From an uncultured Lachnospiraceae bacterium (GTDB taxonomy: Bacteria > Bacillota > Clostridia > Lachnospirales > Lachnospiraceae), in contig CAMQOJ010000067.1 in NCBI GenBank assembly GCA_947003375.1, positions 1 through 12,762 on the forward strand: 12,762 nt of DNA. Direction: 5' to 3'. Numbering within the stretch: the stretch's first letter is position 1; every line of letters starts with the position of its first letter. Shown here in pieces: positions 7,408-12,762 of the stretch. The position numbers and the translations under genes were made by a program. The notes under the pieces are model-generated. The model had not been told where the DNA came from. It worked only from the letters and a program-made list of their open reading frames with translations, and did no database searches.

Positions 7408-8367
7408 TCAGAACAGGGCGCTTTCCTTATCCACCTTCCGGACGATCATATTGGTTATCATGACCACGATGAAGCCCAGAATCGACTGCAGGAAGCCTGC
7501 CGCCAAAGACCTGCCCACATCATGATCCTGCATCAGCGTGCGGTAGACGAAGGTGTCGATGGTGGTGGTGGTCGAGTAGAGCATGCCGCTGTTCTGGGGA
7601 ACCTGATAGAACAGACCGAAATCGGAAGCGAACATCCTCCCCAGCGCCATGATGGTCAAAATGATCACCGTAGGCTTCAACAGCGGCAGCGTAATCCGTG
7701 TGATCTGCTGCCAGACTGACGCGCCGTCCATCACCGCCGCCTCATAATATGCCTTGTCAAAACCGATGATCGTAGCAAAGTAGACGATGCTCTGGAACCC
7801 GAAGCTGCGCCACAGCTGCACCAGCACCAGGATTACCGGCCAGTAGCCTGCCTTGGTGTACCAGCTCACCGGATCCATCCCCAGCGGTGCCAGAATCCCA
7901 TTGTTGACGAAGCCGTTCTTTTCCGAGAGGAATGCGAATACCAGATAACCGATCAGAACGGTGCTCACCAGATGGGGGATCAGAATCAATGTCTGATACG
8001 CCTGCTTTACCAGCTTGCGTCCGATCACGCTCAGCAGAATCGCCACAAAAATCGCAAATGCCGTGCCCAGAATCAGAAATGCCAGGTTATAGCAGATGGT
8101 GTTGCGGAACATGATCTTCGCCCATTTGGAGCCGAACAGGAACGTAAAATTCTGCAGCCCGTTCCAGGGGCTGTCCACGATTCCCTTGGCAAAGCTGTAT
8201 TTTTTGAATGCCAGAACCAGTCCCCCCATGGGCAGATAATTGTTGATGATCAGATAGATAAAGCCCGGAAGCGACAGCAGATAGAGCGGCATATACTTGC
8301 GCAGCCTTTTGGCTGTCTGCTTTTTGGTTCCGGGATTTTTCTGTATCTTATTTGCTTTTTGCATCAT
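7408..8367 (-). CDS. ABC sugar importer permease, LplB (MalF-like) subunit
   Basis: The 319-residue product is the second channel subunit of the importer. A basic N-terminus (about 1-26) precedes a first membrane segment (about 27-43), and roughly six segments are present in total. YEAAVMDGASVWQQITRITLPLLKP (about 208-232) is a clear EAA loop for contact with the ATPase. The NNYLPMGGLVLAFKKYSFAKGI stretch (about 42-63) is characteristic of LplB-type proteins. Two Met codons open the gene (8367 and 8364). The purine-rich AAAGG...AGGGG upstream suits either start; with the second ATG, AGGGG is 5 bases away. The gene follows the binding-protein gene by 109 bases, and that gap contains a terminator-like stem-loop, so this permease is likely made at a lower level than the binding protein. 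The substrate is inferred from the downstream glycosidases to be arabino-oligosaccharide. Confidence 0.95.
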   Translation of the reverse strand: MMQKANKIQKNPGTKKQTAKRLRKYMPLYLLSLPGFIYLIINNYLPMGGLVLAFKKYSFAKGIVDSPWNGLQNFTFLFGSKWAKIMFRNTICYNLAFLILGTAFAIFVAILLSVIGRKLVKQAYQTLILIPHLVSTVLIGYLVFAFLSEKNGFVNNGILAPLGMDPVSWYTKAGYWPVILVLVQLWRSFGFQSIVYFATIIGFDKAYYEAAVMDGASVWQQITRITLPLLKPTVIILTIMALGRMFASDFGLFYQVPQNSGMLYSTTTTIDTFVYRTLMQDHDVGRSLAAGFLQSILGFIVVMITNMIVRKVDKESALF

Positions 8368-8382
8368 GACCCCTGCCTTTCT

Positions 8383-8418
8383 AAAAATTGCCGGCTGCGC
8401 CTAACCGCAGCCGACAAT
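8383..8418 (-). terminator. Terminator-like stem-loop inside the importer operon
   Basis: On the minus strand ATTGTCGGCTGCG (8418-8406) pairs with CGCAGCCGGCAAT (8399-8387) around the loop GTTAGG. This gives 13 pairs with a single G-U wobble, and TTTT (8386-8383) follows directly. This is the form of a Rho-independent terminator. It sits between the binding protein stop (8477) and the first permease start (8367), and the permease ribosome site lies just beyond the U-tract. Likely role: partial termination, or a 3' stabilising stem that raises the binding protein over the permeases. Confidence 0.8.
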
Positions 8419-8476
8419 CTTTCCGGAAGCCGTCCTCTTCTGTCTGCGTCTGCAGGGCGGCCCTCCTTTTACCGTA

Positions 8477-10081
8477 TCAATCCTCCAGTCCCGCCAGAAA
8501 TTCATCGAACTGTCGCTGCTCCTCCGCAATGATGTCGTCGATTCCGGCATCCTTCAGTTCCTGATTGAATTTCTCCAGATATTCGTCCACATCCACCAGA
8601 CCATACAGCAGGGCCGGCCTGTATTCCGCTACCACCGTGGTGCACGCGGCCATCTGGTCATATACGCTCGCGCTGTCGAAGACGAATCCCATGGCATTGG
8701 AGAACTGTGCGTGGTTGGGCGCGTCCAGCATGTCCGTGTAGTAGCCGGTGAACTCTGTCTCCAGCGGGAGGCTCAGGCACTGGTTCGGCCAGTACCAGGG
8801 GAAAGTCAGGTTCCATGTGGAGGTCTTGGAGTCTATCCCTTCAGGGTATCTTGCAATGCCCTTTTCGTCCACGGTATAGGTCTCCCCTTCCACGCCCAGG
8901 ATGATGAACCGGGCCACATTCTCGTCCATAGTCATAAGATACAGCATTTTCATGGCCGCGTCCGGATTCTTGCAGATGGAGGAAATCATCCAGCCGCCCA
9001 GCACCGATGCGCTGGTGCCCACCAGGTCGGTCAGCTTGTACTGTACGCTCTCATCGGAATAAGAGACCAGGGCCTTGATGTAATCCGCACTGTAGCCGCC
9101 CACATAGCAGCCTGCCGCCACACCGTTATTATACTGTTCTATGGTCATGGAATTGTTCAGAGGATCATCGCACAGCAGCCCCGCCTCATTCCACTCCTTC
9201 ATCAGATAACAGTAATCCCTGAATTCCTCCGTCTCGTAATAATTGACGATTTCATTGGTTCCCACGCCGCGGTTCAGCAGCACGCCCAGCCAGTCCCCAT
9301 TGCCCAGGCTGTCAAGCCCCTGCACGGGATCGTCGTTGGTATTGATCATATATGCGTATTCCGGATGGATGGCTTTTGCATCCTTCATGATCTGGGTCAT
9401 TTCCTCCAGCGTGATCTCCTCGCCGTCCCTGTCCGCGATCCCCAGGTCCTCAGCCACGTCCTTGCGCAGCATGTATACCTCATAGGTGCCATAGCTGTCC
9501 ACGGAGGGCACCGCGTACTGTACGCCGTCGATTTGCTGGGTCATCAGCACCCGCTCCGGGAAAGTCGCCCACATATCCGCGTACTCCTCCAGATAGGGCT
9601 CAAGAGAAATGCACTGCTCGTTCTTCACACAGCCGTCCACTGTGGAATAGAACCTCCAGCAGAACAGGTCTATGGGGTTCGTATTGTCCGTGAGGGCCAG
9701 CGTCAGCTGGGTGGAAAGGTCTCCGAAGTTCATCTGCACGATATCCGCCTGTACGCCAGCATTGATGGACACCAGGTATTCGTTCAGGGCCTTCTCCACG
9801 CTGGCCTCAGCGGGCAGTTCATTGGGCACGGGATACATGATGGAGACCACCGGCCACTGGGACGGATCCTCCCCGGCCGCAGCTTCGCCGGAACCCGCTC
9901 CTTCTGCGGATTCTCCTCCGCCTTCGGCTTCCCCGCCGTCTCCAGCCTGTCCTCCGTCCGCCTCGGAATTCTCTTTCCCGCCTCCGGAAGCGCTCTCTCC
10001 GCTGCCGGAGTCATTTCCGCAGGCAGCCATGGAAATCGTCATGGCCGCTGTCAGAAGCAGCGCGATCCATTTCCTTTTCAT
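8477..10081 (-). CDS. Extracellular sugar-binding lipoprotein of an ABC importer (LplA/LipO-like, DUF3502-type C-terminus)
   Basis: The 534-residue protein is the surface receptor of the importer. Its N-terminus is a lipoprotein signal peptide: basic MKRK, a hydrophobic core, and the lipobox MAAC with Cys21 as the predicted lipid-modified first mature residue. A tether rich in Gly, Glu, Ala and Ser (about 22-76) would hold the binding domain away from the membrane. The rest matches the type 1 solute-binding fold. The C-terminal GLVDVDEYLEKFNQELKDAGIDDIIAEEQRQFDEFL (about 495-530) resembles the DUF3502 domain found in LplA/YtcQ-type lipoproteins. AGGAGG at 10095-10090 lies 8 bases before the ATG, an excellent start. 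A hairpin lies just upstream in the presumed leader, and a terminator-like stem follows the stop. The ligand is probably an arabino-oligosaccharide, inferred from the neighbouring GH51 and GH93-like genes. Confidence 0.95.
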   Translation of the reverse strand: MKRKWIALLLTAAMTISMAACGNDSGSGESASGGGKENSEADGGQAGDGGEAEGGGESAEGAGSGEAAAGEDPSQWPVVSIMYPVPNELPAEASVEKALNEYLVSINAGVQADIVQMNFGDLSTQLTLALTDNTNPIDLFCWRFYSTVDGCVKNEQCISLEPYLEEYADMWATFPERVLMTQQIDGVQYAVPSVDSYGTYEVYMLRKDVAEDLGIADRDGEEITLEEMTQIMKDAKAIHPEYAYMINTNDDPVQGLDSLGNGDWLGVLLNRGVGTNEIVNYYETEEFRDYCYLMKEWNEAGLLCDDPLNNSMTIEQYNNGVAAGCYVGGYSADYIKALVSYSDESVQYKLTDLVGTSASVLGGWMISSICKNPDAAMKMLYLMTMDENVARFIILGVEGETYTVDEKGIARYPEGIDSKTSTWNLTFPWYWPNQCLSLPLETEFTGYYTDMLDAPNHAQFSNAMGFVFDSASVYDQMAACTTVVAEYRPALLYGLVDVDEYLEKFNQELKDAGIDDIIAEEQRQFDEFLAGLED

Positions 10082-10100
10082 ATCGTTTTCCTCCTTTACC

Positions 10101-10118
10101 GAACCGCTCCGGCGGTTC
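10101..10118 (-). repeat. Perfect hairpin in the leader of the binding-protein gene
   Basis: GAACCGC (10118-10112) and GCGGTTC (10107-10101) are perfect complements around the tetraloop CGGA. The stem ends 5 bases before the AGGAGG site and about 20 bases before the start codon. If transcription begins at the weak promoter proposed at 10130-10158, the stem would sit almost at the mRNA 5' end, where such structures can protect a transcript. It could also be a DNA operator, because it is a perfect palindrome with a 4-base centre. Confidence 0.6.
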
Positions 10119-10129
10119 CTGATGTTTCT

Positions 10130-10158
10130 ATTCTACGCAATGACGATATGAAAGAATA
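10130..10158 (-). promoter_or_regulatory. Possible weak, activator-dependent promoter of the transporter-enzyme operon
   Basis: TAGAAT (10135-10130, minus strand) is a fair -10 element. The hexamer 17 bases upstream, TATTCT (10158-10153), is a poor -35, as expected when an activator is needed. A direct repeat CATAT (10160-10156 and 10150-10146), 10 bases apart, lies over the -35 region and could be the site of the AraC-type regulator that normally partners a YesM kinase. No better sigma-A promoter is visible in the 150-base gap. Confidence 0.3.
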
Positions 10159-10171
10159 TGCAAAATCTGAC

Positions 10172-10184
10172 TGCGGCTGCCGCA
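10172..10184. repeat. Short palindrome in the kinase-binding protein gap
   Basis: TGCGGC-T-GCCGCA is a perfect palindrome around one base, upstream of the possible promoter. As RNA only a 5-bp stem with a 3-base loop could form, too small for a firm terminator. On the plus strand it is followed by TTTTCT, but no plus-strand gene ends there. It may be an operator half or chance. Confidence 0.25.
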
Positions 10185-10231
10185 TTTTCTGATATTCCCT
10201 GCCATCCGCCCCTGCAGCGGCCAGGACTCCC

Positions 10232-11998
10232 TCATCCAGAGCGCTCCTCCCTTTTGGGCAGAAGCAGCTCGGCCACCGCCCCTTTGGAGGGCCCGTTATA
10301 GAAGAACAGCTGCGCCCTCTCCCCGTACATCAGGTAAATGCGGTATTTTACATTATCAATCCCCACATGCCGGGAATGGTAGCGGAATTCTGTCACCGGA
10401 GCGTTCAGCTCCTCCAGCCTCTCTTCCGGATAGCCTTTCCCGTTATCCGAAATCCGGATGCTGATATACAGCCCGTCTTCCCTCTCAAGCTCCTTTACCG
10501 CCACCTCCACGGACAGGATCTGTCCCGGTCTGTTTGCATGCTTTACAGCGTTTTCCACAAAGGTCTGGATCGCCAGGATGGGCACGCGGCAGTCCAGCAG
10601 CTCCCGCTCCACTTCCTGCAGGATCAGGATGGGCATCTCTCCCCTTACCATATAGATATGGCAGTAGGCCTCCACTTCCTTCAGCTCTTCCCCTATTGTC
10701 ACCAGGCTTTCCTGGCTCTGGAAGACATAGCGGAAATGCTCCGAAAGCCAACGGATCATGCGCCGCACCGTGTCCACGTCCCCATCCGCCAGAAGGGAAT
10801 CCATGATATTGAGACAGTTGATGAAAAAATGGGGATTCACCTGCAGCTGATAATACTGTAGCTTAGCCGCATTGGCCTCCATCTCCTTCTTATACTTTTC
10901 CTGCTGCATATGCTGCATCTCTTCCACGATTTCGTCCAGTCTGTGGTTGATTTCCAACAGCTCCCGGACTTTTGTCCCCTCCGTCTCCGGATATTCGCCA
11001 GCCTTTTTGTTCTCTTTCATTCTGTCCAGCCGACTGGCCAGATGCTCCACGGGCCACACAAGGGTATGGCTGAACAAATGCCGGATCCTGAACAGGACCC
11101 CCACCAGGATAAGCGGGATGAGGATGAACAGCAGCCAGAATTCCCAGCTGCCCACCAGCGCCCGCATCCCTCCCGTCTCCTGGATCACGGCGAGACGCAT
11201 CTGCCGGAAGTTTATAGGCTCCGTGGCCACCACGATGCCGCTTCCCTGCAGGATCTGCCCTTTCCGGACGGACTCTGCCAGCTCCGCTCCCCGGGATCCT
11301 GACAGAATGGGGCCGATCGTCTCCAGCACCCTTTCACTGTCACAGAAGACAAGCTCCAGCCCGTCCTGATGGGCAAAATAATTGGTCAGATTCAGGACGA
11401 ACCCCAACAGCTTCTGCCTGACCCCCCTTACATAGACAAGATACCCCTCCCCCTCATACTCGAAAAAGCCCTCGTGGCAGACTGTATCCCCGATTTCCAT
11501 CAAATAGGATTTCAGACAGAGGTTCAGGCGGTAAATGTCGCCTGCGTGGGGGAATTCGCTGTATCGGCTGCGCAGCGTGTCTTTCCAGGCATCATAAAAG
11601 AAAACGCCTCCGAAATAGTCAATGCTGCCCGCCCGTCCTTCCATATCATTGGCCAGGTAGTAGGCGGCACTGTACCACTCCGTCTCCTGCAGGTATGGGC
11701 GCTTCAGCGTCTGGTACTGTGCATTCTCGCTATAGACCCGGTTCACATAGCCTTTCATGGAATCGATGTCCTTGTTCAGCTGCAGCGCATAATGGCTGGC
11801 CACCATCTGGTTGCCTTTCGCCAGCTCCTCCGTGACCTGGAGGATGGCATAGATACCGTAGACCAGAAAGACCGCCAGCACCAGGCATGACGCCATCGCC
11901 CAGCCGGCCAGCAGATAACTGCGCAGCGTAGAAACCTCCGCCCCGGCAAAACGGTTGCCGTTTCCCTTTCTATTCCTGTTCCGTTTCAATGGGCACAA
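10232..11998 (-). CDS. YesM-like sensor histidine kinase (HPK7/LytS-type His_kinase domain)
   Basis: This membrane kinase (up to 588 residues) has one membrane segment at about 27-52, an extracytoplasmic sensing region (about 56-282), a second membrane segment (about 284-304), and then a HAMP-like linker and coiled coil (about 305-380). The His_kinase domain carries the phosphorylated His390 in QLQVNPHFFINCLNIMDSL. The ATPase domain shows the N-box QTFVENAVKHA (Asn483), the G1 box DNGKGYP (518-524) and GIDNVKYRIYLMYG (546-559). YesM kinases normally pair with a YesN-type AraC response regulator, usually the next gene, and control sugar importers; no such regulator is present here. The gene ends 151 bases before the binding-protein start with no clear terminator between them. 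Start codons are TTG at 11998 or TTG at 11989. The 122 bases upstream hold no obvious promoter or other gene. The ligand is probably arabinan-derived, by context. Confidence 0.94.
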   Translation of the reverse strand: MCPLKRNRNRKGNGNRFAGAEVSTLRSYLLAGWAMASCLVLAVFLVYGIYAILQVTEELAKGNQMVASHYALQLNKDIDSMKGYVNRVYSENAQYQTLKRPYLQETEWYSAAYYLANDMEGRAGSIDYFGGVFFYDAWKDTLRSRYSEFPHAGDIYRLNLCLKSYLMEIGDTVCHEGFFEYEGEGYLVYVRGVRQKLLGFVLNLTNYFAHQDGLELVFCDSERVLETIGPILSGSRGAELAESVRKGQILQGSGIVVATEPINFRQMRLAVIQETGGMRALVGSWEFWLLFILIPLILVGVLFRIRHLFSHTLVWPVEHLASRLDRMKENKKAGEYPETEGTKVRELLEINHRLDEIVEEMQHMQQEKYKKEMEANAAKLQYYQLQVNPHFFINCLNIMDSLLADGDVDTVRRMIRWLSEHFRYVFQSQESLVTIGEELKEVEAYCHIYMVRGEMPILILQEVERELLDCRVPILAIQTFVENAVKHANRPGQILSVEVAVKELEREDGLYISIRISDNGKGYPEERLEELNAPVTEFRYHSRHVGIDNVKYRIYLMYGERAQLFFYNGPSKGAVAELLLPKREERSG

Positions 11999-12000
11999 TG

Positions 12001-12006
12001 CCTCCT
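12001..12006 (-). promoter_or_regulatory. Ribosome binding site of the kinase gene, with uncertain TTG start
   Basis: A full AGGAGG lies here on the minus strand. The first in-frame TTG (11998) is only 2 bases away and the second (11989) is 11 bases away, while 5-9 is usual. No ATG or GTG is available in frame close by. The shorter start at 11989 removes three residues and changes nothing functional. Either TTG would give modest translation, which suits a sensor kinase. Confidence 0.5.
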
Positions 12007-12121
12007 CTCTGTCCGTCTCTGATGCCGTGCCCGCCCTTTTCGAACGAATGTTCCTCGAATCCCTGCGGATTCCGGAGCGCGGCCCAACTGTTTTGAATTC
12101 ATGGCGCGGCTCCGGCTGCTG

Positions 12122-12718
12122 TCAAAGCTCCAGGCTCTGGAAGAAATCCAGGGCGCCTCCGCGCCGCTCTTCTGCATATTGCAGGAAAAAGGCCTTCATC
12201 TCAGGGTTGTCCTCTCCCATGTCCTCTAAAATTCCCTGGAAGTTGTCCTCCGTGATGCAGCCAAGCTGCGCGAACAGGCTGTAGTGCTCCCGATGGCCGC
12301 CATGCTCCTGCCGGATGACCTGCCAGGTCTCTTCCGTGGACCTGCCCTTGGTCAGGCTGCGCAGATACTGTTCCAGCTCTTCCCTCAATGCGGGATGCAG
12401 GCGCTGAGGACGGAGCAGGCGCAGGAAGGACAGGCGCACCTTGGTCCTGCGCCTGGCGCTGGTGAACTCCTCCAGGTCAGTGCCGATGTAGTCTTCCTCT
12501 CCGTAGACGGACTGGCTGATGTACCCTTCCGCATCCGCGGCCCGCAGGACGGACAGGAGCCGGATGTCCCACTGCTCCAGCCACTCCCTGCTGCCCGCCC
12601 TCCGGATGTCCAGAAGGTAAGGGGCCTCCAGCATGGTCACGGCTGCTGCCAGGAGCTCCGCGCAGGAGGGCTTTTCCCCTGCCCCGGGCGCGCTCTCCCC
12701 CGGAATCCTGTCATGGAG
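12122..12718 (-). CDS. C-terminal fragment of an unrecognised protein
   Basis: 198 native residues are present before the TGA stop at 12122; the N-terminus is lost at the adapter junction (12719). The apparent start Met-Tyr-Lys-Arg-Gln comes from adapter DNA and must be ignored. The protein is highly charged and mostly helical, rich in Glu, Arg and Leu, with no signal peptide, membrane segment, helix-turn-helix or receiver motif in the visible part. The end (ITEDNFQGILEDMGEDNPEM... through the final FFQSLEL) has the rhythm of a helical repeat and loosely recalls the C-termini of ankyrin-like repeat proteins of Lachnospiraceae, a weak impression only. The TGA is 123 bases before the kinase start, so cotranscription is possible but unproven. 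It is not the expected AraC-type response regulator as far as can be seen. Confidence 0.75.
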   Translation of the reverse strand, partial: LHDRIPGESAPGAGEKPSCAELLAAAVTMLEAPYLLDIRRAGSREWLEQWDIRLLSVLRAADAEGYISQSVYGEEDYIGTDLEEFTSARRRTKVRLSFLRLLRPQRLHPALREELEQYLRSLTKGRSTEETWQVIRQEHGGHREHYSLFAQLGCITEDNFQGILEDMGEDNPEMKAFFLQYAEERRGGALDFFQSLEL

Positions 12719-12762
12719 CTGTCTCTTATACACATCTGACGCTGCCGACGAAGAGACTCGTG
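12719..12762. other. Sequencing adapter (Nextera Read 1 side, same index, inverted), not genomic
   Basis: 12719-12737 is CTGTCTCTTATACACATCT, the reverse complement of the Tn5 mosaic end. 12738-12751 is GACGCTGCCGACGA and 12752-12759 is AGAGACTC, the reverse complement of the index seen at the left end; GTG completes the block. This is the left adapter in inverted orientation, with the same index. Native sequence ends at 12718. Confidence 0.98.

Noticed and set aside
10149..10162. Possible CcpA cre site, TGAAAGAATATGCA, in the promoter region
   Set aside because: The outer bases fit but the central CG is replaced by AA, so it does not meet the cre consensus.
10172..10231. Intrinsic terminator after the kinase gene
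   Set aside because: The only stems are 4-5 bp and lack a following U-run on the minus strand.
11999..12121. Small gene in the gap before the kinase
   Set aside because: The short minus-strand frame there overlaps the end of the upstream gene, is rich in Arg and Ser, has no ribosome site and resembles no family.
12284..12739. Plus-strand open frame ending Ser-Leu-Ile-His-Ile
   Set aside because: The end is adapter sequence and the body is antisense to the truncated minus-strand gene.
1..12762. Terminal inverted repeats suggesting a transposon
   Set aside because: The repeats match the Nextera adapter and index exactly, and no transposase gene is present.

Overview
The window looks like one tagmented DNA fragment from a GC-rich Gram-positive anaerobe. 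A gut Lachnospiraceae-type Clostridium is the best guess. The reasons are strong AGGAGG ribosome binding sites, an LplB/YtcP-type sugar importer with a DUF3502-type lipoprotein, a YesM-type sensor kinase, and a cytoplasmic arabinan-degrading enzyme set. This is inference from gene families, since no 16S or other taxonomic marker is present. Both ends (1-46 and 12719-12762) are Illumina Nextera adapter, not genome, so native sequence is 47-12718.

Every gene supported is on the minus strand, so the locus reads right to left. First comes the C-terminal part of an unrecognised protein (12718-12122, cut by the right adapter). Next is a YesM-like sensor histidine kinase (11998-10232). After a 150-base regulatory gap come an ABC importer binding lipoprotein (10081-8477), a stem-loop with a U-tract that resembles an intrinsic terminator (8418-8383), and two importer permeases (8367-7408 and 7383-6493). 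These are followed by a large GH51 alpha-L-arabinofuranosidase (6416-3960), an Asp-box beta-propeller enzyme resembling GH93 exo-arabinanases (3967-2795, overlapping the previous gene by 8 bases), a MATE-family exporter (2779-1391), and a type-B carboxylesterase (1300-47, cut by the left adapter just before its expected catalytic histidine).

Read together, this is a Gram-positive polysaccharide utilisation locus for arabinan or arabino-oligosaccharides. The lipoprotein and permeases would bring oligosaccharides in. The two glycosidases lack signal peptides and would cleave them in the cytoplasm, and the esterase could remove ester substituents. The kinase would sense the sugar or its complex with the binding protein. 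Three expected partners are not in the window: the YesN/AraC-type response regulator, the ABC ATPase (commonly a shared MsmX-type protein) and the arabinose catabolic genes. The least ordinary points are the cytoplasmic GH93-like/GH51 pair with coupled translation, the MATE exporter inside a sugar operon, and the two RNA structures flanking the binding-protein gene. I see no CRISPR array, insertion sequence, tRNA or rRNA, and no clear new defence or mobile system.
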